64,000 bases of DNA from Lysobacter antibioticus HS124 (lineage in GTDB: Bacteria > Pseudomonadota > Gammaproteobacteria > Xanthomonadales > Xanthomonadaceae): positions 1 through 64,000 of the forward strand of contig NZ_HG424466.1 of NCBI RefSeq assembly GCF_000336385.2. The letters are read 5' to 3'. Of the stretch, positions 17,195-25,177 are shown one piece after another (the stretch's first letter is position 1; every line of letters begins with the position of its first letter). The position numbers and the translations under genes are program-made. The notes below the pieces were generated by a model that did not search any database, had not been told where the DNA came from, and saw only the letters and a program-made list of their open reading frames with translations.

Positions 17195-17917
17195 TCAGCT
17201 GCGCGTGGCCGGCGCCAGCCGCTGCACCCAATGCTCGCCGAATGCGGTCAGCAATTGATCCATATGCCGCGGGTCGCGCCGGTCGAACACATACTCGCCG
17301 CAGGCGCCGGCGTGCAGCGGGCGCTGTTCGACGTCGAAGCCGGCGCCGGCTTCGAAGCGGTGTTCATCGCCCACCACCGCACGGGCGCGGATCGTGCCCA
17401 AGGCCTCCAGCGCATCGTCGTGGCGCTCGCCGTGGATCAGGCCGCGCGCGGCGACGTCGCCGCCGGCGAGGATCCGGCCGCTGCTGTCGATATGGCCGGC
17501 GCGCACGTGGCCGGTCACGACGATGCGCGAGGCTGGCCCGGCGTCGCGCAGTACGCCGTGGACGCTGAGGTTGCCGGCCACGACCAGGGCCGCGCGGACC
17601 GACAAGTCGCCTTCGACTTCCAGGTCGCCGACCAGGGCGCGGGGAGCGCCGTCGTCGAGTCGGGCGCCGGCGCTGCGTACCGTGCGCGCCGGCGCCAGGC
17701 GTCGGGCCAGGTGGGCCGCGCCGAACAAGGTGCCGCAATGGCACGGGGACAGGCGCCGGACCAGGGCGGCGAAGCTGCCGCACTCGACCGCGGCGGCCTC
17801 GATCGCGACGAAGTCGGGCGCCGGCGACACCGGCAGGGGCGGGGCGCCGGCCCGGGCCGCGGCGAAATCGGCCGCAGTCGGGGGCGCCAGGCGGGTGTCC
17901 AGTTCGTGCAACGGCAT
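17195..17917 (-). CDS. polymer-forming (bactofilin-like) beta-helix protein
   Basis: 240 residues. The central part (about 80-200) has regularly spaced hydrophobic and Gly residues in short strands (A-L-V-G-D-L-E-V-E-G-D-L-S-V, A-L-V-V-A-G-N-L-S-V-H-G-V, I-V-V-T-G-H-V-R-A-G). This is the pattern of right-handed beta-helices such as bactofilins. There is no signal peptide. The long N-terminus with Cys-His-Cys is not typical of bactofilins, so the family is uncertain. It converges on the HEAT protein with only 9 bases between stops. Confidence 0.5.
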   Translation of the reverse strand: MPLHELDTRLAPPTAADFAAARAGAPPLPVSPAPDFVAIEAAAVECGSFAALVRRLSPCHCGTLFGAAHLARRLAPARTVRSAGARLDDGAPRALVGDLEVEGDLSVRAALVVAGNLSVHGVLRDAGPASRIVVTGHVRAGHIDSSGRILAGGDVAARGLIHGERHDDALEALGTIRARAVVGDEHRFEAGAGFDVEQRPLHAGACGEYVFDRRDPRHMDQLLTAFGEHWVQRLAPATRS

Positions 17918-18341
17918 CGGATCGTCCCTGGCTAATGGGCCAGGAAGTATGAACAGCGTTCAGTTGGGAAACCTTGCGCGAATCCGGCGATCGCCGGCCC
18001 AGACCCGGACCTGCGGCACAAAATCGAACTAAATCAATCTCCTACCGCAGCCGGATGGCCCCGGCGGCGGCCGGATGGGGCGCCGGGGCGGCTCCCGGGG
18101 ACTGTGAACCCGGCTTCAGATTGCCGCAACGGCTGAACATCCATGCCTTGCGCCAATTGATTTTCGTGCTGGACACCACTACGGTGTGCGTGCTGAGTTC
18201 GTCAAGGGTCACCGTAGGTCGTGACCCGATGCCGTAGATCGCTGATCCACTCCATCGTTTCACCTGGCTTCCTCCTTGCAACCAGCTCAACGCCGCCGAT
18301 GGCGGTATATCCATAGTTAAGTATGTTCAAGGAGTTAGCAA
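17918..18341. other. leader region of the cold-shock gene
   Basis: 424 bases without a supported gene. The right part is probably the long 5' leader expected for a cspA-type mRNA. A weak promoter candidate is TTGATT (18157-18162), a 17-bp spacer and TACGGT (18180-18185). Downstream lies a hairpin with a perfect 7-bp stem (GGGTCAC 18206-18212, GTGACCC 18221-18227). Long leaders of this kind refold in the cold. Confidence 0.45.
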
Positions 18342-18551
18342 ATGTCGGATCGTGAAGTCGGTACCGTCAAGTGGTTCAACGATGCCAAGGGCTTTGGCTT
18401 CATCAGCCGTGAGAGCGGCGATGACGTGTTCGTGCATTTCCGCGCGATCCAGGGCACCGGTTTCAAGAGCCTGCAGGAAGGCCAGAAGGTCTCCTTCGTC
18501 GTGACCCAGGGCCAGAAGGGCCTGCAGGCCGACCAGGTGCAGGCGCTCTGA
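18342..18551 (+). CDS. CspA-family cold-shock protein
   Basis: 69 residues forming a single cold-shock OB-fold. It starts with the usual G-T-V-K-W-F-N and carries RNP1 (KGFGFI, 16-21) and RNP2 (VFVHF, 29-33). It binds single-stranded RNA and DNA and acts as an RNA chaperone in the cytoplasm. AAGGAG precedes the ATG. The long leader and the following terminator make it a single-gene unit. Whether it is cold-induced or constitutive cannot be read from the protein. Confidence 0.95.
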   Translation: MSDREVGTVKWFNDAKGFGFISRESGDDVFVHFRAIQGTGFKSLQEGQKVSFVVTQGQKGLQADQVQAL

Positions 18552-18605
18552 ACCTACGGGTTCTGCGTTGACCTCGCCGCCGCGCCCTCGGGCGCAGCGG
18601 CCGCG

Positions 18606-18632
18606 AAAGCCCGGCGCAAGCCGGGCTTTTTC
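18606..18632 (+). terminator. intrinsic terminator of the cold-shock gene
   Basis: A perfect 9-bp stem AAAGCCCGG (18606-18614) and CCGGGCTTT (18621-18629) with a 6-base loop is followed by TTC and a T-rich tail, 55 bases after the csp stop. Confidence 0.85.
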
Positions 18633-18773
18633 GTTTTCGGAGCAGCGCTTGCCGGTGCCCGGCATTCGCAATCGGGCGGCTGGGCGGCGAGCCGCCGGAC
18701 GCGCTTCCCAAGCCGCGCGCCAGCGCGCACCATCTGCGCGGTTTTCCCGAATCCGACCCCGATCGACCCGGCC

Positions 18774-19316
18774 ATGAGCGCACCCGACAACGAATCCGAT
18801 TACGAAGACGACGGCTACGATTTCGCCGACGACGACCGCGAGTTCGACGACGAAGCCCTGGTCTGGCAGTTGCTGCTGCTGATCAACCCCGGCGACGAGG
18901 ACACCGCGCTGCAGCAATTCGGCCGCTTCCGCGAGGCGCGCGAGGAAGGCGAGGGCGGCGACGTCGCCGATCAGGTGCAGGAGATCATCGACTGGACCTC
19001 GGGCTACTACGTCGACTGGAAAGACACCGAGACCTTCATCGACGCGATCGCCCAGCTCGCCGCGCGCTGGAACCTGCGCGTGGACTGGGGCGTGGAGGAC
19101 CCGGGCGACGAAGACTTCCTCGCCGGCACCGACGTGCCCGAGCTGATGGCCCGCGCCTACGACCGTTTGCGCGAGTACGGCTACACCCTGTGGAACCGCG
19201 ACACCGGCGGCGACGCCTATGCCGGTTGGATCGCCCTGCGTCGCGACGACGAGAACATGCAAGCCGTCTGCGCCGCCCTCGGCATCGACATCCGCCCCGG
19301 CAGCGACGCGTTCTGA
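18774..19316 (+). CDS. acidic cytoplasmic protein, DUF6630-like
   Basis: 180 residues, strongly acidic. The first 30 residues are mostly Asp/Glu/Tyr and probably disordered. The rest is a compact alpha/beta domain with W-N-R-D-T-G-G-D-A-Y-A-G-W-I-A-L near the end, which reminds me of the DUF6630 family; this is a weak memory-based match. No signal peptide, membrane segment or catalytic motif. It follows the csp terminator closely and is probably expressed from its own promoter. Confidence 0.6.
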   Translation: MSAPDNESDYEDDGYDFADDDREFDDEALVWQLLLLINPGDEDTALQQFGRFREAREEGEGGDVADQVQEIIDWTSGYYVDWKDTETFIDAIAQLAARWNLRVDWGVEDPGDEDFLAGTDVPELMARAYDRLREYGYTLWNRDTGGDAYAGWIALRRDDENMQAVCAALGIDIRPGSDAF

Positions 19317-19335
19317 CCCCGCTTCGCGCCGGCCA

Positions 19336-19474
19336 TAGCGGCGCGAGCCGCGACCGCGGGCGCGCAGGTCGCGGCGCTTCCTGCCGATAGCGACAACGAC
19401 GGCAGCGACCACCACGACAACGCATCGCGGGGAGGCGACACCACCCGTCTATAGGCGCGGCGTAAGCCGCGACC
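19336..19474. repeat. two copies of a dispersed REP-like element
   Basis: TAGCGGCGCGAGCCGCGACC (19336-19355) and TAGGCGCGGCGTAAGCCGCG (19452-19471, followed by ACC) share the core GGCGYRAGCCGCGACC. The same element occurs inverted at 31641-31668 and 31704-31728. This 288-base gap between convergent genes has no other recognisable feature. Confidence 0.65.
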
Positions 19475-19604
19475 GAGCGCGCGCAGACGCCGCAACGACG
19501 CAGTCGCCGGCCGAAACCGCGCCCACCCGCCAAACGACGCCGCGCTGCGAACCTGGCAGCGCGGCGTCAGGGCCGCCCGGCAACCGGCCGGCAACGACCC
19601 GCGA

Positions 19605-21218
19605 TCAGCAATCCGGAATCACCGCGCCGCTATTGTCGCGGGCTTCGTCGTTGCCCCAGCGGCTCAGGTAATACGCCGACACCCAGGCCCCGGCCGGGCC
19701 GACATCCAGATCGGTCTTCAGCCAGTAATGGTTGTAGCTGTCGCCGACCCGCACTTCCTGCCCCCACGCCTTGCAATACACGTAGTGGGTGCCCTTGTAG
19801 AGCGTGCCCAGCGGAGTCAGCGTCGACGGCCACTTGTAGCCGGTGGCGTCGGCGAAGGTGTCGACCCAGTACTTGCCCGGGCTCGGCGTGCCGCCGCCGT
19901 TGAGCAGGGTGTAGTAGTTGGTCCAGGGGAAGTACTTGCCGGGGTCGTAACGGTTCTGGTTCTGGCTCAGCATGCCGTGCCCCTTGATCCGCACGCTGTC
20001 CGGGACCAGATGCCAGGTGTCGTAGCCGGGGCCGTTCCAGGCCGTGCGGCAGTCGATGCCGCGTCGCGCGCACAGGCTCTTGGTCAAGCGCGCCGACGCG
20101 TTGAGCATCGCGCTCGACCAGTTGCCCGCATCCGCGGCGCGGCCGTCGTGTTCGATGCCGACGGTGTAATTGTTGTGGTACTTGGCGTGCCAGGCCTGAT
20201 GGTGCTCGCGCACCATCTGGGTGATCTGACCATCGGACTTGCGGATCAGGTAATGCGCCGAGACCTGCGCGCTTGGATTCTGAAACCACGCGATCGAACC
20301 GGCGTAGGAGCCTTCCATGGTGTGCAGGATCACCGCGCTCATCGCGTTGCCGGCGGTGCTGTAGTTGCTGGAGCTGGCCGGGTTCCAGATCGCTTCGCCG
20401 AAGTCCACCGCCTTGGTCGAGACGTCGCCGGCCGGTGCGAGGCGCACCTCGCCCGCCACCTCGCGCGCGAACGCATCGTCGACCCGTACGCTGCCGTCGG
20501 CGGCATCGACGCGCAGCGCCGGCGCGCGCAGCTTGCGCAGTTGCTCCGGCGCGAATGCGCGCTCCAACTGCAGGGCTTGGGGCACGATGCGCACGCCCTG
20601 CGCATCCACGCCGCGCTGCAGCGTGTCCAGCACGCCGAAGGCGAAACTCTGCCGCGCATAGGCGGCCAAGCCGCCGTCGGAGGCGCCGTAGCCGGCGTAG
20701 CGCGCCAGTGCCGGCGCCAGGTCTTCGCTGCGTGCCACCGCGCGGCTGCGCGTACCGCCCTGGCTGGCGGCGAGCGCGCGGTCGAGCAGGGCGGCGGCGG
20801 CCAGGATGTTGCTTTCCGGGTCGTCGATCACCTGCTGCGCCGTACGTCCGATCAGGCGTGCGCCCTCGCCGACCTGATCGGCGAAACCGCCGCCGTGGTA
20901 CAGGCCCATGACGCCGTAGGAGCGCGGCATGTGCAGATCGTGCGGATCCTGCGCCGGGTCGGGGCGGACGTGGTTCCAACCGGTTTCGGCGTAGGCCATC
21001 GCCTCCAGCGTGCCGGCGGGCAGGTTGGGATAGCGTGCGTAGGCGCGGCGGAAATATGCCGGATAGGCGGCGCGCTGGGCTTGCGCCAGCACCAGGGCTT
21101 GGGTCCGGTCGAATTCGAAACGCAGGCTGTCGAGACTGGGCCGCTCGGCGGCGCCGGCCGCGCCGACGGCCAAGCACAGTGCGCCGCCGATGACGGCAGC
21201 GAGAGGGTGCAGATGCAT
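19605..21218 (-). CDS. second secreted N-acetylmuramoyl-L-alanine amidase (Amidase_2 fold)
   Basis: 537 residues: signal peptide 1-22, then the same helical region as the amidase at 11097 (YARYPNLPAGTLEAMAYAET, MPRSYGVMGLYHGGGFADQV), an Amidase_2 domain about 285-445 and a C-terminal SH3-like region about 460-537 instead of the beta-sandwich. Putative zinc residues are His299 in LHTMEG, His414 in KGHGM and Asp425 in YDPG, one residue further apart than in the first enzyme. AAGGAG lies nine bases before the ATG. The two share a common ancestor with swapped C-terminal modules, which may target different walls or sites. Confidence 0.85.
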   Translation of the reverse strand: MHLHPLAAVIGGALCLAVGAAGAAERPSLDSLRFEFDRTQALVLAQAQRAAYPAYFRRAYARYPNLPAGTLEAMAYAETGWNHVRPDPAQDPHDLHMPRSYGVMGLYHGGGFADQVGEGARLIGRTAQQVIDDPESNILAAAALLDRALAASQGGTRSRAVARSEDLAPALARYAGYGASDGGLAAYARQSFAFGVLDTLQRGVDAQGVRIVPQALQLERAFAPEQLRKLRAPALRVDAADGSVRVDDAFAREVAGEVRLAPAGDVSTKAVDFGEAIWNPASSSNYSTAGNAMSAVILHTMEGSYAGSIAWFQNPSAQVSAHYLIRKSDGQITQMVREHHQAWHAKYHNNYTVGIEHDGRAADAGNWSSAMLNASARLTKSLCARRGIDCRTAWNGPGYDTWHLVPDSVRIKGHGMLSQNQNRYDPGKYFPWTNYYTLLNGGGTPSPGKYWVDTFADATGYKWPSTLTPLGTLYKGTHYVYCKAWGQEVRVGDSYNHYWLKTDLDVGPAGAWVSAYYLSRWGNDEARDNSGAVIPDC

Positions 21219-21430
21219 CGAACGATCTCCTTCGGAAGTCTGTATCCGTTGAAAGATGCGTATGGATCCCGTTCGATCATTGTCGTGAGCGATCGCTGCT
21301 GCGACGTGACACGCTGCCGGAAAACGATGCTGCGCACAGTTGTAATCTGTGGCCTGGCTTCCAGTCCGGCGCAGCGCGCCAGCGCGCTGCGCGTTCGCGC
21401 GCCGATGAATGCGGCGCCGCGCCGCAGCTT

Positions 21431-22720
21431 CTACCAACTGTCTTCGAGCATGCGCGGCTTGCAGGCCAGATATGCGCCGGCGCCCAGCACCAGCAGGCAG
21501 GCGGCGAGCATCGCGAACGGCCACGACCAGCCGTGGCTGAGGTCGTGCAGCCAACCGAACAGCAGCGGGCCCAGGCAGCTGACGGTGTAGCCCAGGCCTT
21601 GCATGAAGCCCGACAGGGCCGCCGAACCGGCCGGCGTGCGCGTGCGCAGATTGATCAGGGTCAGCGCCAAGGGAAAGGTGCTGGGGCCCAGGCCGACCAG
21701 CGCCACCCACAGGAAGGTCAGCTGCATCGGCGCCAGCAACAGGCCGGCGAAGCCGCCGAGGAAACACAGCAGGAAGCCGATCACCAGCGGGAACGGATTG
21801 GCGATGCGCACCGCCAGCGAGGGAATGCACAGCGCCCCGACCAGGCCCAGGGTCGAGAACAGCGCGACCATGCTGCCGCCCAGGGCTGCGCTGCCGCCGG
21901 CCTCGGTCAGCAGCTTGGGCAGCCAGGTGAACATGGAGTAGGTGATCAGCGAGGTCATGCCGAACATCAACGTCATGCCCAAGGCCACCGGCGAACGCCA
22001 CACCCGGCCGCGCGCGCTCGGCGCCGGCGGTGCGGCCAGTTCCGGCGCTTCGTCGCCGCTGCGCACCGCGCGATCGTGCGTGTCGGCCAGGGCGCGAGCC
22101 TGCGCCGAGTCGCCGCGCTTCTCCAGCCACAACACCGCCAGCCACGGCAGCGCGGCCGCCACCGCGACCAGCGACCAGGAGCCCAGCGAGACTCGCCAGC
22201 CGGCCTGCTGCGCCAGGGGCACCGCGGCCAGCGCGGGCAGGATGGTGCCGAGCTGCAACACGGTGATGTAGGCGGTGCTGAGCGTACCGACGCGGTCGGC
22301 GAAATAGCGCTTGACCAACGGCGGCAGCACCACGTTGCCGATGCCCATGCCGGCCAACGCCACCGCCGAGGCGGCGAGCAAGGGCCAGGTGCCGCCGGCC
22401 AATGAGCGTGCGAACAGGCCCGCCGCGGCCAGCGCCATCGCCAGCAGGGCGGCGCGTTCCAGGCCGATGCGATGCGCCAACGCCGGCGTAGCCACGCCGA
22501 ACAAGGCGAATGCGGCGGTCGGCACCATGCCGAACACGCCGGTCATGGTCGAACCGAAACCGAACTCGTGGCCCAGCGCCTCCAGCAGCGGCGTCAGCGA
22601 GGTCACCGCGGTGCGCAGGGTGAACGCCGACAGCACGATGCCGGCCAGTACCCACGCCCGGTCCTGCCATAGCGGACGGGCGGAGGAACCGGCGGTGGCG
22701 GAGACGGCGGGAGCGCTCAT
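21431..22720 (-). CDS. MFS transporter, CynX/NimT-like
   Basis: 429 residues with twelve predicted membrane segments and a central loop (about 190-235) rich in charged and Ala/Pro residues. The start of helix one (L-S-A-F-T-L-R-T-A-V-T-S-L-T-P-L-L) and the G-M-G-I-G-N-V-V-L-P-P-L-V-K-R-Y-F motif resemble the CynX/NimT branch (cyanate, nitroimidazole and drug resistance). It would be an inner-membrane secondary transporter. I chose the ATG at 22720 because the upstream in-frame residues are Arg/Pro-rich. Substrate unknown. Confidence 0.78.
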   Translation of the reverse strand: MSAPAVSATAGSSARPLWQDRAWVLAGIVLSAFTLRTAVTSLTPLLEALGHEFGFGSTMTGVFGMVPTAAFALFGVATPALAHRIGLERAALLAMALAAAGLFARSLAGGTWPLLAASAVALAGMGIGNVVLPPLVKRYFADRVGTLSTAYITVLQLGTILPALAAVPLAQQAGWRVSLGSWSLVAVAAALPWLAVLWLEKRGDSAQARALADTHDRAVRSGDEAPELAAPPAPSARGRVWRSPVALGMTLMFGMTSLITYSMFTWLPKLLTEAGGSAALGGSMVALFSTLGLVGALCIPSLAVRIANPFPLVIGFLLCFLGGFAGLLLAPMQLTFLWVALVGLGPSTFPLALTLINLRTRTPAGSAALSGFMQGLGYTVSCLGPLLFGWLHDLSHGWSWPFAMLAACLLVLGAGAYLACKPRMLEDSW

Positions 22721-23050
22721 GTAGGGATGGAGTAAGCGGAAACGCGCAACGAGCGCGAAAAGTGGCGGACAGGTGCGAACAGGACGGCGAAGGCGCGCGG
22801 CGGGGATTCGCGGACCGACAGTGTGGGCGCCGCACGAGGTGCGCGCCATAGCTGCGGCAGCAACGGTCAGTTGCGGCAAAGTCCGGTGAGGCCCACGTGA
22901 AATCCACCCCGAAGGCGCGCCGATGCGGGCTGCAGTCCGATGGCGATGGAACGCATCGATCCGCGCATGCGAGCGTCATCGGATTGAACCGGCCGCGGCG
23001 CGGCCGCATCGTGGGAGTCTTCCCGACAGCCTCGCGTACGGAGTTCGAGC
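22721..23050. other. divergent promoter region, MFS transporter versus DsbA-like protein
   Basis: 330 bases between divergent genes. I see no gene, no convincing operator palindrome and no clear sigma-70 boxes. Confidence 0.35.
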
Positions 23051-23731
23051 ATGAGCCACGCCGCATCCACGCCCCCGCGGATCAAGATCGACTTCGTCTC
23101 CGACGTGGTCTGCCCCTGGTGCGCAGTCGGTCTGAACGCGTTGGAGCAGGCGATCGCGCGGGTCGGCGACGAGATCCAGGTCGATCTGCATTTCCAACCG
23201 TTCGAACTCAACCCGCAAATGGTCGCCGAAGGCGAGGACGTCGATCAGCATCTGGCGCACAAGTACGGCCTGGGCCCCGAACAGCTGGCCAGCAATCGCG
23301 AGGCCTTGCGCCAGCGCGGCGCCGCGCTGGGATTCGAGTTCAACGCCCGTAACCGCATCTACAACACCTTCGACGCGCACCGCTTGTTGCATTGGGCCGG
23401 CACCGTCGGCCCGGCGCAGGAGCGCGCGCTCAAGCACGCCTTGCTCAAGGCGTATTTCACCGATGGTCAGGACGTATCCTCGCCATCGGTGCTGACCGCT
23501 GTCGCCGCCTTGGTCGGCCTGGACGCGCAGCGCGCGCGGCAGGTGTTGGAGTCCGACGAGTACGCGGCGCAGGTGCGCGAGCAGGAGCGGTTCTACCAAA
23601 GCCAGGGCATACGCGCGGTGCCGTCGGTGATTCTCAACGACCGCCACCTGATCCAGGGCGGACAGCCGGTCGAGCAGTTCGAGGCGGCCTTGCGCCAGAT
23701 CGCGGCGATGCCGGCGGCATCCGCCACTTGA
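23051..23731 (+). CDS. DsbA-family oxidoreductase (FrnE-like)
   Basis: 226 residues with a thioredoxin fold interrupted by a helical insertion. The active site CPWC is at 21-24 in D-F-V-S-D-V-V-C-P-W-C, and the cis-proline loop G-I-R-A-V-P-S-V lies near 200. There is no signal peptide, so it is a cytoplasmic disulfide oxidoreductase or isomerase of the 2-hydroxychromene-2-carboxylate isomerase/FrnE type. Such proteins are often linked to polyketide biosynthesis or redox stress, but no such genes are near. Confidence 0.85.
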   Translation: MSHAASTPPRIKIDFVSDVVCPWCAVGLNALEQAIARVGDEIQVDLHFQPFELNPQMVAEGEDVDQHLAHKYGLGPEQLASNREALRQRGAALGFEFNARNRIYNTFDAHRLLHWAGTVGPAQERALKHALLKAYFTDGQDVSSPSVLTAVAALVGLDAQRARQVLESDEYAAQVREQERFYQSQGIRAVPSVILNDRHLIQGGQPVEQFEAALRQIAAMPAASAT

Positions 23732-24012
23732 TAAGACGCCGCGCGCGAGCGTGCGGCACACGGCGCGAGCGAGTTGCGACGTGAACCCCGGCGTATGCCG
23801 GCTTGTGCGTCGGCATGGCGCTGCGTAGCATCGTCGTCGCGGCCTCCGGGCCGCGCCCCCCCCCTCGTTTGCCAGCCGGTTCATCGCCCGCCAGCCTTTT
23901 TTTTTAAAGTGAGACGGGAAAGGGGCGCGCATGGTTGCCTTTGCGCCGCTTGCCACATTCCTGCCACAGGTTCGCGGCCATGCTGGGGCTTTCCCCCGCA
24001 AGGAGAGTCGCG

Positions 24013-25002
24013 ATGGCGGTCCGGTTTGCTTCCGTTTCGACGGCCGCGATGGCCGCGATGTGCGCAGTGTTCGCCGATCCCGCCTTCGCGCTATCGGCGC
24101 AATCCGCCGCCGACCGCGCCGTATTGGCCCAGCGCTGGGCGCCGGTGCACTACCAAGATGTCGACCAAACCGGCGCGCATGCGCTCGGCGGCGCAGCCGA
24201 CTACATTGCCCGTTACGACTTCGATGGCGACCTGGACGCGCGCAACAACTGGGATCACGCCGGCCAGGCGGCGTACCCGCTGGCGGCGCATGCTTACTAT
24301 TCGGTGGTCGAAACCGCCACGCACTGGTACATCACCTACCTGTTCTTTCATCCGCGCGACTGGACCGACTCGTTCTTCGACACTGAGCACGAGAACGATG
24401 CCGAGGGTGTGATGTTCGCGATCGCCCGCGACGGGTCGACCTATGGCCGGCTCAAGGCCGCGGTCACCGTCGCCCATACCGATTTTTTCTCCTATGTTCC
24501 GGCCGGCAGCGACTGGACCGGCAATGCCGAGAACGTCGACGGCACGCTGTCCTTCCTGGCTCACCAGGGTTTGCCGCATCCGGTCACCGCACAAGAGGCC
24601 AAGGGGCATGGGCTCAAGGCGTGGCCGGCCTATGACATCCGCGGCGATGGCGTGATCTATTACCCCTCGTCGAGCGTGGCCGAAGTACCGTCCGGCCCCG
24701 ATGATCGCCATGTCCAGTACAAGCTGATCGATATCTTCGAGCCGGGTGGGCTATGGGAACAGCGCAACAACACCTGGCTGTTCTCCGGCTACGGCAACTT
24801 CGCCGGCGACAAGAGCGGCGGTTGCGGCAGTGGCGCGATCGGCTGCACGGCGAATGCGGCCAACGCGCCCTGGGGCTGGGACGACAAAGACGACGTTCCG
24901 GCTCGCGGCGCGTTGGCGAGCGATCCGGCCGCGCTGGCGGCGAACTACTTCCGCATCCCGGAGGCGAGCAGCCCGGTCTATACCTACAACCCGTATCGCT
25001 GA
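24013..25002 (+). CDS. secreted protein of unknown function (329 aa)
   Basis: 329 residues with a signal peptide (1-28, ending AFA-LS) and a strong AGGAG site before the ATG. The mature part is rich in Tyr, Trp, Asp and His. It has a conserved-looking core H-W-Y-I-T-Y-L-F-F-H-P-R-D-W and T-E-H-E-N-D-A-E-G, recalling the H-E-N-D motifs of secreted NPP1/Vps62-type folds, though I cannot claim that family. A disulfide is likely (C-G-S-G-A-I-G-C near 275). Probably extracellular or periplasmic. Monocistronic. Confidence 0.65.
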   Translation: MAVRFASVSTAAMAAMCAVFADPAFALSAQSAADRAVLAQRWAPVHYQDVDQTGAHALGGAADYIARYDFDGDLDARNNWDHAGQAAYPLAAHAYYSVVETATHWYITYLFFHPRDWTDSFFDTEHENDAEGVMFAIARDGSTYGRLKAAVTVAHTDFFSYVPAGSDWTGNAENVDGTLSFLAHQGLPHPVTAQEAKGHGLKAWPAYDIRGDGVIYYPSSSVAEVPSGPDDRHVQYKLIDIFEPGGLWEQRNNTWLFSGYGNFAGDKSGGCGSGAIGCTANAANAPWGWDDKDDVPARGALASDPAALAANYFRIPEASSPVYTYNPYR

Positions 25003-25177
25003 ATCGTGACTTGGCTGACCCGCTGAAGTCGTGCGGCCTCGGCTGCCCAGTTGCGTACGGCCGGGCCTACGCACTCGCACGGTGTTATGGCGTCTAATGT
25101 GCCAAGCGGGATTGGTTGCGGGGCCTCACGCGACGTGTCAAATTCTCCCGATCTTTGGCGCCAGGGAGGGCTTCGCC

